64,000 nucleotides of DNA. Origin: Batillaria attramentaria. Taxonomy: Eukaryota; Mollusca; Gastropoda; Batillariidae. The translations under genes and the position numbers were made by a program. The notes beneath the pieces are model-generated. The model ran no database searches. It saw only the letters and a program-made list of their open reading frames with translations, and had not been told where the DNA came from. Of the stretch, positions 34,826 to 47,609 are shown in pieces (the stretch's first letter is position 1; every line of letters starts with the position of its first letter). Where the stretch lies: positions 340,001-404,000 of the forward strand of contig JACVVK020000389.1 in assembly GCA_018292915.2 (NCBI GenBank). The letters are read 5' to 3'.

Positions 34826-35298
34826 GTGCTAAGGTCTTATTTTATGGTCCTGTTTTGCAGCGTTAAGTCATTTTTTGCAATGCTTATGTCCCTTTCCGCT
34901 GTGCAACGGTCGTGTGTTGCAATGCTAAGGTCCTATTTTGCAATGCTAAGGTCCTGTTTTGCAGCTGCAGGGCCCTTTGTTGCAACGCAAATGTCCTCTT
35001 TCGCAGCGCTATGGTCTTGTGTTGCAATGCTAAGGTCCTATTTTGCAATGCTAAGGTCCTGTTTTGCAGCTCCAGGGCCCTTTGTTGCAATGCAAATGTC
35101 CTGTTTCGCAGCGCTACGGTCTTGTGTTGCAATGCTAAGGTCCTAGTTTGCAATGCTAAGGTCCTGTTTTGCAGCTCCAGGGCCCTTTGTTGCAATGCAA
35201 ATGTCCTGTTTCGCAGCGCTACAGTCTTGTGTCGCAATGCCGAGGTCCTAGTTTGCAGTGCTACGGTCCTATTTTGCAATGCTGAGGTCCTGGTTTGG
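34826..35298 (+). repeat. 21-bp-type minisatellite, open in two plus frames and one minus frame
   Basis: About 20 imperfect units of TTGCAATGCTAAGGTCCTGTT, arranged in a higher-order pattern of roughly 130 bp that includes GCAGCTCCAGGGCCCTTTGT. The unit is a multiple of three, so reading frames stay open; the minus frame reads a heptad LQNRTLA. No start or splice context supports it as a gene. Confidence 0.92.
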
Positions 35299-37918
35299 AA
35301 GAGAAAAGGTATTTAGAAGTATGATTGTATAGAGTCTGATTGCTTCAACGACCAGTCCCCTCACCACTGCAGGCAGAGACTTGTCAGTGTGCCCGAAGCT
35401 AGGTGCGTGTCAACCTCCCCCGTCCGTTCTCCTGACTTACTGCCTAGGCTCTGTGTGGCCAGGTCAGTGTGTCACCTCACAAAGATTTTGATGCAGGCGA
35501 CACCAAAAACAAAGCCAGTCAGTCACCTGTCGCGCACGTTAGTTACGTCGTCACGATTAGTTTGTTGTGATGCAGTGTAGTGCAGTGCAGGCGCGGCTTC
35601 AGGGTCGTTTGGAGCTGTAAAGGGGTGGGGGTGGGGTGGGGTGGTGGCGGGTGGTAAGGTTCGAAATAGCGTGTGAGTCAAGCCAGCGATTGATAAAGTT
35701 GGCAGACTTTCACATAGAAGAGTGGAGAATTTTCCTGGCAGGGGTCTTCGCTTTCACCAGTTTCATTGCTCGACGTCCCGCTGACCACATCAGAAACGAG
35801 GAACTATTTTTTTTTTTTAGACGGGCGTATGCTCTCTGTAATTCCTAGATCGCAGATCTAACTCTGTGCCCTTAGCGGTCTGGTACTACAGAACTAGATC
35901 TGTATGTAACCCTGTGTGTGGCACACTTCAAACAAAAAGCGGGTTCCCTTGGACAGTGGGCCCGCAAGCAAGAAGACCCACCTCTCCTTATCCGCCGCCA
36001 TTGCGTGATAAATAAGCACACACGTACACCTATCTGTCGCCAGCCTGTGTGTGGGGGTGTGTGGGTGGGCGTCGGCCGTTTTGTCGTTTGGCGTTTGTCT
36101 CGTGTGAGTCATACAAACAGGTGCAAGCATCTTGGGGCCGATCGTTGCGATAATGGCGGGACCTCACGGAAACAAAACGAAGACGTGCGGAAAAGACGAT
36201 GCCGATTTCAAGGAGGGGGGAGAATAACACTGCGCGAGAGAGGGGGGGGGGCACTGTCAAACTCGCTCTACCACCAACCCGGTTCAAACGGGTTCGAGAT
36301 GGCATCTCTGCGCTGAGAAAAGCCCATATGCGCTTCACAATTTCTCATGCGCCTCCCTAGCGTCGATTTTGCTCTTCTGTCGGTTGAGCAGTCACGATCT
36401 GTAGGAGTGTCATTGCATGGCAACTGTCTTGAGAAAACGATTTCTAGCTAAAGGGGAAATTGCACAGCACAGTCGAACCTGAAAGCGCCCACTGTGGTAC
36501 ATGGGGGGGGGGGGGGGGCATCACCATCGAGCTCGTATCACGTGACCAGCACGCGACCGTGTGTGACAGACGTAGAAAGATGGCGCCGGAGGGAACTTTT
36601 GGAGCAGCGTTTGATCTCGCGCCTGCTACGGTTCCTACCCCTTGCGGGCATCGCTTTCTTGTGTACGTGTCGGATCGCAAAATCTGTGTGGCTCGGGGAA
36701 CGACCTCGTCAGCCGTCCTTGAGACTGTTTTGGCTGCCCTTTCAATAACTCGCGATATTACCCATGCCCGACCCGGTCGTTTGAGTCATATTACCCTTGC
36801 GGCAAACTTAATAATAATGATAATAATAACAATGATGTATTGCTCATACCCGCCCAGTCGTCGGATTCATAGTTGTAACCCGCAACCAAATCATTGTCAT
36901 CGTCATCGCCATCATCGTCAGTACCAGCAGAGGTTGAGTGAGGACAGTACAATCGCGGTACATAAGATGCAGCTGTGGATTTTTTTTATTTTTTTTTAAA
37001 GTTTGGGGGGTTTTCACCTTTGGTTTTTTTTTTAAACAAAAAAGACGGTGCAGCCAGGTCGACGTCATTGTGCAACATCTATTCATCTGTCTTTCCCATG
37101 AACTCGGTGATAACCTTTGCGCATAGCATTTTTTTTTAAAGGGTGAAGCCTGCTCGTGAAGGGAAACTGAGAACCTCGGCTGCTCAAGTCAGGTCAAATC
37201 ATAAATTGACAGCTGAAACTGGCGTGAAGCAGCAAAGCATGCGTGCGATTCCATACATTACAATAAGCATAAGCTTTTGGTTTGCCTTTTGGTTTCAAGG
37301 ACACGCATGTTACGTCAGAGGAAAGAAGTAGTTTTGGAATTTGGAACGTAAGCAGCGTTCGCTGATATCTTCACTCCCGGGGGGAAAATGAGGATAAGGT
37401 CTGGAGCAACAGTTTCGCACTTTACCCCCCCCCCCCCCAAAAAAAAATAAAAGAAAAAAAAATAAATATTAGTAATAAAATAAGAAGAAGAAAAGTAAAT
37501 AAATTATCATAAAAATATTTTTAAAAAACAGGAGGGTCCATCCTTAAGATCTGATGTGACTAGACGTTTACACCTGACCTGCTAGTCTTGTTTGCAGGCG
37601 TCGAATAGCCCCCCCCCCCCCCCAAGTCGAGCCAAGATTACTATAGGACGAACCGCTCTAGTGAACATCGCTCGTAATTCTCATTCTTCTGAATCTGGGT
37701 CGTCTTTACACGGTACACTTGAAATGCAAAGTAAATCCATGCTGTAAATATGCATAGGTTGTACACTGTTGTATCCAGCATCTTTTTGTACATAGTGTGT
37801 GTTCTCACACTGTGTGTGTGCAAGCACTCCATTCCCGTAGCTCAGTTGCAGGCCTTTTTCCGAAATCGAAAAGGTTGTGAATATGTTACGCTTGTCTCAG
37901 TGAGCGCCTCTCTTTTCA

Positions 37919-38078
37919 ACACACACACAGACACACACGCACACAGACACAGGCGCACGCGCGCACACACACACACACACACACTGCACACACACTGCAC
38001 ACACACTGCACACACACACTGCACACACACTGCACACACACCACTGCACATACACACACACACTACACACACTGCGCG

Positions 38079-38109
<31 letters not shown>

Positions 38110-38110
38110 G
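37919..38110. repeat. Complex CA/CG microsatellite
   Basis: CA runs interrupted by CTGCACACAC units and CG dinucleotide runs. Confidence 0.95.
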
Positions 38111-38201
38111 GCTCACCATGAAATACCTTTGAATAATGTATTCTCTAATCTACCTTCTTAGGAAGGGCCAGTGGCCTATCAAATACGAATTTCGTAATCG
38201 T

Positions 38202-38202
<1 letters not shown>

Positions 38203-38262
<60 letters not shown>

Positions 38263-38272
38263 CACACACACG
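38203..38272. repeat. (CA)n microsatellite
   Basis: About 34 CA units with a single CG interruption. Confidence 0.95.
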
Positions 38273-38463
38273 TTCTCTTCACACGCGCGTTCTCTTTGCT
38301 CCACCCGTTTCGTATTTTTCTCCACCCGTTTCGTGAATACGAATTGGATAGGTGTATTTAGCTTACGAATCTCGCGTGCTGTGTCAGTTCATGTCCAACG
38401 TTCCGCATGTTACAAAACAACATACATTATCTGCCACGCTGATTTATAGAGCAAGATTCTTGC

Positions 38464-38516
38464 TCTTCCCGTGTGGGCAGACGTTAAACCCCCAAACAAC
38501 CACCCACCCACCCTCC
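38464..38516 (+). mobile_element. SINE 3' end only
   Basis: CAGACGTTAAACCCCCAAAC and the CACCCACCC tail match the 3' end of the ACGTTAAAC SINE family; the rest is missing. Confidence 0.6.
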
Positions 38517-38788
38517 CGCGTGGGCACCGAAACTGTTTATTTCTGACAAGGAGTTCCTTTTGAATGAGGAAAAGAAAAGCTTTGGGAGTTTCGGGAGGCA
38601 GGTTCACGACACTTTCATTTTCCGGCGTGTAGTTTATTCAGGGTGTTGTATGTAGGGATGTGCCCGAGTTCGCGTTTTCAGCCACACCAATAAGACGAGT
38701 TGGGTGTCAGCGGCAAGCATCACATACGTGTCGGCTCAACTGGGTGAATATGTGCGCGTGGACGTACGAACCCCTGAAGAGCATTAGT

Positions 38789-38905
38789 TTAGTCCTTTTG
38801 GCTCCGAGAGAAGCATAGCGCCTCAACAGCTCTCCTCCATCTCACTCTGTCCCTGGCGCAGGTCTTGGCCTCCTCCCATGTCAGGCCGGAGTCTCGCAGT
38901 TTGCA
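38789..38905 (-). mobile_element. LINE remnant: last about 39 codons, minus strand
   Basis: Read on the minus strand, the frame ending at a TAA (38789-38791) gives LRDSGLTWEEAKTCARDRVR and then WRRAVEALC. This mirrors the terminal NRVRWRRVVDGLC block of the LINE ORF at 11842-12516. It is a different subfamily and is 5'-truncated almost to nothing. Confidence 0.72.
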
Positions 38906-39176
38906 GTGCAAGCTTTAAAGAGGATTACAGCGTTGAAATAGGCAAGGAGAAACAAAAATAATGCTATATACACGTTTCTGAATGACTGTACGGGAACTTT
39001 TAGTTATCACCCCCCTTTGATTCCGACCCCAAACTCCACCTATCAGTCAGAAACTGTGCCACCCAACATAATATTATTCTCCAAACACGCTTTTTGCATC
39101 AAGGAATTCGACCTAGGCCATAGAGCCTTTGCCAAATGAATTGTAATACCAAGTTCTTGGCAGTGTTAAGAACAAA

Positions 39177-39520
39177 TTTTGGCTATTCGCACCGACAGGG
39201 GGGGGGGGGGGGTCGTGCCAGACTTCTCTATTGTCGCAGTGCATAGCTGACACGGCCGCGCGTGTCGCTCGGCTCGTGCATCTAGTTGCCCTACTACACA
39301 TTCGCCAGCTACCACCACTTCGAGAATAGAATTCTAACCATATAGACACAGAGCGGTAACAGTAACACCCGATATTTTGACTATCCGCACCGACAAGCAG
39401 AAGGGTCAATCCGGACTTTTCCTGTGTCGCGGTGCAAAGTTGACACAGCCGCGCGGGTTTGGCACAGCGCGACAATGGGCCCCGTACTTGTATACTACGT
39501 GTACCCCCTGATAAGATTCG
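39177..39520 (+). repeat. Two diverged direct copies, about 198 bp apart
   Basis: From about 39179 and 39377 both carry TTTGGCTATTCGCACCGACA-like, ATTGTCGCAGTGCA-like and GACACGGCCGCGCG-like blocks, with poly-G inserted in the first. Confidence 0.7.
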
Positions 39521-40094
39521 CTCGAGAGGGCTGGGGAATTTATTGTAGACAAGTTTGACAGTTCCGATACACTCACAACGTATTGCGCGACCCGCTTCCA
39601 AAGTTTGGACGTGTACACAAAGGAGATAAGTGAAATTCCCGCCAGCGTCCCGTTGTTTTTTTTGTTGTTTTTTTACTGGAACAGAATTAAATGTGTCGAT
39701 GCTGAGCAGAGGACTAGTTCTTGGATAAATTTTGATTATTTTATTGTCAGTATTGTTGCAGGATTTTATTCTCTAACAACAGTTTAGTGCGTATTGATTG
39801 AATCGTGTTGTCTCTCCGCAGTGGAGTCATTTGTATTTAAACGTATATCGCGCAGAACTTAACATTTGGAAGTACATATGTTTTGAATAATTACAGTAAA
39901 ACCAACCTGCTGAAGTTTTGCACGTACTTCACGTTCTGTGGTGCATTTTTTTTTTTTTTTTTTCGCTTTTGTCTCGTTGCCCGTCCAGTGTGTACCGATT
40001 TTGAAAGTGACTATCCATCGCGGACAGACAGAAAGACCAATTCAATCGCTGCTCTCTCCAGAATCTCCAGCACTATCACGGGAAAGTACCTCCT

Positions 40095-40120
40095 CCCCCC
40101 CCCCCCCCCCCCCCCCCCCC
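40095..40120. repeat. Poly-C tract (26)
   Basis: Uninterrupted C26. It is paired with a G23 tract at 40351. Confidence 0.95.
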
Positions 40121-40350
40121 TCCCAAATACCCGCCACATTCACTAGTACGGCCGCCTCGTCGCGACAACCATTTCCCCGTCTCTCCCCAAGCGTTTGATT
40201 TCTGAGTCGTAGATCGCGAAGGGAAAGATCAGTATTTCCGTTGGATATCGATTTTCAGTCAGCGGCTTAACCTGAGCGTTGGTAATTCTCCACTTGTGTC
40301 CACCGCCGTGGACTGAATGTTTTCGGATTAGCGTTGTCAGAGTAAACGAA

Positions 40351-40373
40351 GGGGGGGGGGGGGGGGGGGGGGG
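40351..40373. repeat. Poly-G tract (23)
   Basis: Uninterrupted G23, about 230 bp after the C26 tract. Confidence 0.95.
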
Positions 40374-41356
40374 CAAGGCAAGTCCCCGAGGGGAGGGGGT
40401 GTAGGGGGATTGACCTTTTGTCTGCCTTCGCCTGTTATGGTCCTGTATCATTCCACCTGCAAGGAATGTTTGTGGAGGTCACGTATTGCCGGGCTTTTCA
40501 CCGAGTCGCGTCGTGGTCATGCGCTGTGCATACTGCAGTAGGCACGGGTGTTAATCAAAATGGCGGGAAGCTTTCCCTGTGGTACTCCAGTTTGTTAGTT
40601 TTGAAGTCGACAGCTTTGAGGTAAAGCTGAATTTCAGGAATATGAGCATGCACAAATGGTAACGTGTTGATCAAAGCCATTTTCATGTTGTTACGCGCTC
40701 CCTGTCTTTCACATCGACAATCCGAACGAAAGTCGTCTTTTTTTCTTTTCTTTTTTTTAAATCCGACTCGCATTTGAAATTTAAAACAAAAAACAAAAAA
40801 ACTCAACGTTACTGTTTACAGGATTCCCGTAACGGTCTTACAATGCTACGACGTGCGCATGCTCGCAGTTGACGCATGTGGCTTAAATCTGAGAACGATC
40901 GTCAACACTTCCGATTCGAAGTGACACCGGAAAATCCCACCGCCGTCCCCAGTACCCCCCCCCCCCCCCCCCCTTTTAGACATGAACCTACACGTTACCT
41001 ACTTCTCCAGTGTACGTTGTAACGGATAGCTAACTCGCCAGCGCTGACACCGTTGTGTCGCAAGCCGTTGTCTCGCTCGTATAATCTATTGGGCTGTCGA
41101 GTCCCCCTGTTCGGTTCTCACTACTCCTCCCCCCTCCCCGTATGTTTTCCGTTGTGTACAGCAAATGGTGCGCACTTTGTCTGTCTGAAGGTTGTGCCTT
41201 CCCTTGTCGGGGGTCTCGTTTAGGTAGCCGTCAGTTTGTCTCTGACGGGACTAAACTGGAAGTTTTTTTTGGGGGGGGGGGTGTTTTTGGGTTTTTTTTA
41301 TTTTTATTTTGGGGTTTTTGTTGTTGGTTTTATTTTATTTATTTTGTTTTGTTTTG

Positions 41357-41361
<5 letters not shown>

Positions 41362-41398
<37 letters not shown>

Positions 41399-41407
41399 TG
41401 TGTGTGT
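41362..41407. repeat. (GT)n microsatellite
   Basis: GT run with one GG interruption, in G/T-rich surroundings. Confidence 0.9.
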
Positions 41408-42864
41408 TATTGTTGTTGTTTTTTGTTGGGGGGGGGAGGGATGTGCCTAATAATCTCATTTGTGATCTAGCTGTTACTTTTCACTGACTTGTCCATCAAT
41501 CATTGGATGCAGTCCGTGCTTCAGCCCGACAAGTCTACGTCACACCTGAGGTGACCTGCGTGCTGTTCCTAACCCGTTGCTGTGCACCAGAGAGCGCGTG
41601 AATTTTCGGGCTGAACTGTACACTGGATGGGGCTTTTCTTTTCTTAACTCGTCGGCCAGAAACCTTTTTGACGCCCGTGTAATAATTACGTCACGAGCAT
41701 TCCCTCTCCCTCCTTCCCTCCCTCCCTCCCTCTAGTTTGGAGCAATTAATTGCCATTGGCCAGATTCCTTTTGTCTAGGAGATCTCAGCGATAGTGTATT
41801 TTTTTATAGTTTTTCTTTTTCTCTGTCTTCCCTTCGTATTTTTTCTTTCTGTTATTTGCAAGCCCCTCCCCCCCCCTTTTTTTTTTTTTTTTTTTTTTGA
41901 AAACGGGTGTTGTGACGCTTTTGGGAACACCGTTAAATTTTAATAGGTGCTTAAGAATAACAATTAAATCATCTTTTATTTGCATTCCCGCCATCGAGTC
42001 TGCTGAAGTAAAAAGGTTAGAGCCTATAAATTGTTACAGAGTCGCGCCTATCATAATGTATCGCGTATCTGTCTCGTGCGTTGTATATATATATATATAT
42101 ATATTTAAAACTTGTGTCGAATTTTATGACAAAGGGCGTAACGCCTTATCACTCAGGCTCGAATTTCTGAAGGGTTATACCAAATAAGCACCTTGTGAAC
42201 TTCAGCTTGCGCAACGGACGGTCCTGTCCTTTAGACATACGTGTACTAACTCTCCGCACTTCCATCTTACTGTATAGCGTGCTTGTTAACCTGCGGTCCG
42301 TCAGCCGTGACGGTTGCGTCGAGCGCAGTGACCCGTGACTGTGAGAAGCAACGTCGGTGAAAGGAGGCGCGACTAGTCTCTGTACGCCTGTCACCAGTCA
42401 CGGTTCTTGTCTACGTGTACAGTAACGCTGCATGCGTGCAGGAAGAATCACTCAGGGGTGGCGGAGCGTGACGATCGTTATCTTCTGACCACTCTCAGTT
42501 GGAGTTGAACCTGTTCCGGGAGGCCCGGCCGGTTAGGGGCTAGAGGGTACGTTATGACCGATGGGACGGCGTTAGTGCCCCGGATAGCAATAATAGTTTG
42601 ATTTAATGGGACAGTTGATTGCTGTGGTCTCACGTGCCCAAGAACATGAAATGGTCATTTACTGTGGAACAGTCTGGCCGACGTCATGACGCCCCTACGT
42701 TGTCTTCAGTTTCCCGTCGACATTAACAAGTTGATTTACTAAACAGTAGCGGGGCCCGGCCTTACCGTACAGACGGACGGATGGGTATTTGACTACCGCG
42801 CTTTCCATGTTTAGTTGCCTTCATAAAAAGCCGACTTTTGTTTTGGAACAGTTTCGACGGAGGA

Positions 42865-43188
42865 GTCGGTGGCTCAACGGTTTGAGCGTTGGACTCGACT
42901 GAGATCGAAAGGTCCAGGGTTCGAATCCCGACAGGGCCAAAATTTTTGCAGGCCTTTTTTCACGTTGCCCCGCTTCCACTGGACTGTAAACTGGATCTGT
43001 TTGTGTAACTTGGCCATGACAGTTAAGGATACATAAAATGTGGCCGACCTGGCACTGAGTCTGACTGGATTGAATAAGTGTTCATCTGGACTGTACAGTT
43101 AGGGTAGCTGTCCCCATCCCGTCTGCAATCACCTCGTCGTGGCGTGGACGATAAACCCCAGCTAACCAACCAACCAACCAACCAACCA
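42865..43188 (+). mobile_element. tRNA-derived SINE, second family with (AACC)n tail
   Basis: The head has GTGGCTCAACGGTTTGAGCG (A box) and a perfect B box GGGTTCGAATCCC. The body runs through CCATCCCGTCTGCAATCACC and GTGGCGTGGACGATAAACCC, and the tail is CAACC repeated five times. It looks full length (about 320 bp) and has no transcription stop signal inside the head. Confidence 0.85.
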
Positions 43189-45140
43189 TGGAACAGTCTC
43201 GCTTGTTAGTGCGCTAATACGCTCAAAGTAATCTACGTTTCATGAGGAAGAGGTACGAATGCATAGATGCGGTACAATGCTGTCTACACTGTCAGCGTGA
43301 GCGGTCAAAAATTCAAATTCTCCTAGTCACGGGTTGACCGTCGGTGTCAGTCGACAAGCCTCTCGCTCATACCTCGTATTAGCCGCGTCATTGCGTACCC
43401 TTCTGCTGGCTTATTGCCAGCCCTTGAGACGCTGTCACTATGCAGGTATCTCAGCATCTTAACACTTGGGACCTTTCATTTCTTTTCCCGTGCCTCTGAT
43501 ACGCAGTTGTACGTTTTCGGTACTTGAGGCCGGGGTAGGTGTGACCATTTAGTCAAGATGAGTGATGGTTGTAAAACCGCTTTGAAAAGCCGGAGGGTCG
43601 TTTAACTGCTCAGGCTGGAAAACGGGATCAGTTCCCCGCCCCGCCCCCCTCCCTTCCCCGCGGAGCAGTGTTACCCAGTAAAATATTCCCTCCGCTCCAA
43701 AGCAGCGGGTGTTCTCTGCTACCTACCCGTAACTGAGCTGTTTGAGAAACAAACGGTGCGTGTAACTGTGTAATGCTGTGTTGCTGTTTTCTTTACCCGA
43801 GCTGTTCCCCCCACACAGCCACTCAGGAACAAAACTTTGGGTGCCTGATCCCCTTGTATCACCCGAATACCTGTCAGTTTTTTTTTTTTTTTTGTTGCCC
43901 TTCTTTTCTGCGGGGACTTCAGGGGAAGAAAATTAAATGTCTAACAGTGTAGTGTTGCGTGCAAAGGAAGAGCAGAATACAGAAGCAGGGGGACACATGT
44001 TTTTCTTTCAGGACAGATCTGTCTCTGCAGTGTTGTGAGCTACAGTGAACTGAAATACAGTAATGTCGGTTGCTCGGGGAAGTGTGTGTTGGGGGGGGGG
44101 GGGCAATCATTGTCTTGTGGGATTTTGTGTAGCCGACAGTATTTGCCGAAACTGTGAACAAGCTGCTTAGTGCTGCGAAAATTCCGCAGACAAATACCGC
44201 GATGACTACGCGCCACGCTGTAGCATGTAGTGCCGATATTGTACAGCGATGTCTTTAGGGTTAATGCTAACATTTTTACGCTCACAGATCGTTCTGAGAT
44301 GTTTTCCTGGTATCTATCATCACACCACTTAGACACCTGGACAGTGACAGCGTCTGTAATGCTGGCACTGAGCCAACAGAAACGTACTCTAGGATGCGGC
44401 TACCGCACTGAGCGCTCCAGTAAAGTGTGACAACGGTCGTAGAATTTGAATGTTCGGCCGCTCGCGCAAAGTGTAAAAAACATTGTATCGCATTAAGAGC
44501 TGTACTAATCAGCAAGGTAGAGTATTTCGAGCGTACAGGCCAGCTCACGAGCGAAACTGTCCCAAAACATAAGTTAGCTCAGCAAAATGGAATTAACCCG
44601 TTTAAATGAAAGTAGTGGCTTCCATAACGCGTTTTCTTCAAAGATTTGTCACATTTCACATATATATCTAGCTATGACCTTCAGTGAGCAGCGAGGTGAC
44701 TCATGATGAATGACGAAGACTCCCGATATAAAAACGTCCTGCTTGTATTTATGTGACTTTCTGCCCAACGCTGATATTTGGGGTAGATGAAAGAGAATGA
44801 GTTGGTAGGTGGGTGGTAGACTTGAAATACATATTTATGCTTTTATGTATGTCATGTCACTTCCGCGGCGCGCGCAGCTTCAGCCAAAGATGTTTCTGTT
44901 GGGAGTATACAATAACCCTGAAACGCAACAACACGAAATTCAATGCGCCATTTATATTCGTGTTCCCCGCGGTGCGTTGTAGACACAGCAGGCACAAGTT
45001 TATATCTGGAGGGGGTAGGGGTGGGGGAGAAAAGAAAAACCTGCATAGCGCAAACCTGAGGGTGTGACTAGAGCGCGGGGTGCAGTCAAAATAGACCAGG
45101 GTGTTTCCGGTGCAACTCCGCTTTTAAAGATTTTACGCGG

Positions 45141-45326
45141 CGGCCGGGAGTAGCCGAGTGGTAGAGCGTTGGACTTTGAATGCTTGGTCGTGAGTTCGAA
45201 TTCTGGCTGCAGGGGCCAAATATTTGTGCTGGCCCTTTGTCGTTGCACCAAATTTGAGGTCACCCAATAAGTGGTAGAAAAGGACGTTAAACTCCCAAAC
45301 ACCCCTCCTACTCATTTTTTTTTTTT
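45141..45326 (+). mobile_element. tRNA-derived SINE (ACGTTAAAC family) with poly-T behind
   Basis: TAGCCGAGTGGTAGAGCGTT (A box), GTGAGTTCGAATTCTGGCTG (B box), CAAATATTTGTGCTGGC, AAAAGGACGTTAAACTCCCA, then a T run to about 45334. Confidence 0.88.
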
Positions 45327-46149
45327 TTTTTTTTACGATGATGCTCTCACGCAAAGCGAATATGTCTGATGTATGATCACGCACACGCCTTTGCACTGTG
45401 CTGTCTGTAGTCACACGCGGAAGTCGAAGTCGTCAGGTTGATCCATTTCTCAGTTTTACGCCGACACACTGAAGTCCGTTTGAAACACTCAGTGCCGCTG
45501 CTCAAATGGAAACACTCGGTGCAACTGTTCGGAGACATTCTGTCATGGCGGTCTTGCAAAAGCTGGGTAGCACCGAAAACACTGCGTGTCAATTTTGACT
45601 ACCCCTCCCCGTGTGCATAACGCAAACTTAGGCGAGCTGATAAAGGGATTTCTTTACTGGGCGTGACCACAGGCGGACAGACGACAAAATGTCTTATGGT
45701 GCAGATAGAAAAGACCGATGTCCGCTGTAGTGATGAGAAATTGCGAAACGCGGCCGGGCAGTGTTGAAATCATGACAAGTTGGCGAACGACAGAATGAAC
45801 GGGGCTCTCGCGTTTTTGTCACGTCTCGGCGTCAAAGCATGGGATACGAATGGAGACAAATGTAACATGTTCGTGCATACTCTCGGTGACTTCCCTGCCG
45901 CATTGCCGGTCGTGATGCGTCCAAGCGGGGGCACGCTGCCACACCGTGAGAATAAATCGCTTGTATATTTAATTGGTAGGGGTGGTGGCTAAGTAATACA
46001 TTGTTCACGACTTTTATTGCTTGTGTCGTGACGTCGTGGTCGAGGTGCGGTAATTGAGGTCCGTGCAGTGAGGGAATGTTAAGACAAGTAGGCATGGTTT
46101 TACTGAGTCGAGTGCTGCCCACCCCCCCCCCCCACCCCCCAATCCACTA

Positions 46150-46560
46150 AACAGAGGGTATCTGAGGAAGCAGAGCATCGGACTGTCAGTGTGAGCGTTA
46201 TGAGTTCGATTCCCGGAGGAGCCAGAATTTGTGCTACCTTCAACTTGACAGCCCCCCCCCCCCCCCCACACACACACACATGCACACTTCCCGTCCATCT
46301 TGCCGTCAGCTGTGTTGCCTGCAACGAGTTAGTTATGCGTGTGTGTAAATTAGTGATTGAAGAGGTTCATTCAGTACGGAGATGGCAGTGTTTCGATTCC
46401 TGGAGGAGCCAATCTATTCTCCAGCTCTTCTTCTCCCCCCCCCCCCCCACCCTTCCGTTCAGCTTGGTTGCTTGCAATGAGTTATTGAAAATTGTGTGTG
46501 TTAACTAGTGGTAGACTGGTTCATTTACTGCCGAGATAGCAGTGTGTTAGCAAACACTGC
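46150..46560 (+). repeat. SINE-like head in a three-step partial tandem repeat
   Basis: The first step has AGCAGAGCATCGGACTGTCA, ATGAGTTCGATTCCCGGAGG and poly-C. Two further steps repeat TTCGATTCCTGGAGGAGCCA, poly-C, CTTGCAATGAGTTA and the GGTTCATT-tract-GCAGTGT block, increasingly degraded. Confidence 0.65.
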
Positions 46561-47609
46561 ATGGTAATGACATTTCACCACAAGAAACAGGGCGGCCGGA
46601 TATAGCTGTTAACACACACCCTTCATTCTTGGCTTACATGGTCACGTCACATAGTGGTCATTTCTCATCGCAAAGGTCGTACAGACACCCCTATCGCCAT
46701 CCTCCCCCCCCCCCCCCCCCCGAAAAAAAAGAAAAGAAAGGGCACAGGCGCCTGTCGAATCCGTGCCGTTTAGACCCTTTTTCCAGACAGCGGCGGATCC
46801 GCCTGTCAGCCGTCAGCCGTAACTGTCCTTGCCCAGTTTGGTGGTAATAGTACGTCGGGAACGTCGTGAAGCTTTGTGTGGGGGTTCCGTGAATTACATC
46901 TCAAAGCAATCCACTGGCAGTCCAAATGTCTTCTCCCAGGCCCTGTAAATGGTAAATGGTCTTCAAAATTGCCACCGCGGAACAACTGTCGTGCTTCTGT
47001 TCACACGAGAACGGGCATTTGCCCAGAAAGACGGGGCACTCTCTTCTTTTGTCCGAGAAAGCTGGACGAAGCTTGGGACAGCGGGCGGGACCGCATGATT
47101 TCTTTGCCCCGTTTGACATCTGCCCAGGCCTCGAGGTCTGCCAGCGGAGGTACGCCCTGAGGCAATGACGTTGTTCGAGGCGGGCAGAAATTGCGCCTTT
47201 CGTGCGCTTTGTTCAGAGGCAGATCAATCAGTCCGTCAATTTTATTACGTCCGTAACGGATATCTGGTATACTGGTTACCAATTCAAAATGTACCATGGA
47301 AGCAAAGTTAGCAGAGCCTAATAACATTGTTTGGGGGGCAGTTCACAATAACTTTGCATTTGCTCGAATATTCTTGATATTTTGATTACATACTTTACTT
47401 TCCGTGTGTACAACAGATTCAGTAGTGTGGATATGGTTCTCTCGTACCTATTTCAGTGGACAGTAAGCGCCGTTTGTGTGTGCGTGCTCGTGTGAAGTGT
47501 TTTGCACTGATCGTAAGCCTTTTAAGTATGACATCACCAAAATGATTTATGATTAATTCACCCACGATACAGCCCTCTAAATGATCCTTCACAAACACGT
47601 CAGCTACTT

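Noticed and set aside
34884..35279. Minus-strand heptad-repeat ORF
   Set aside because: Product of the 21-bp minisatellite; other frames are equally open and there is no start or splice context.
36460..36999. 179-codon ORF
   Set aside because: Starts before a poly-G tract, ends in poly-T, and has no recognisable domain, splice pattern or neighbours.
42870..42943. Possible true tRNA gene
   Set aside because: Good A and B boxes, but the acceptor ends do not pair cleanly and the unit continues into a SINE body with an (AACC)n tail.
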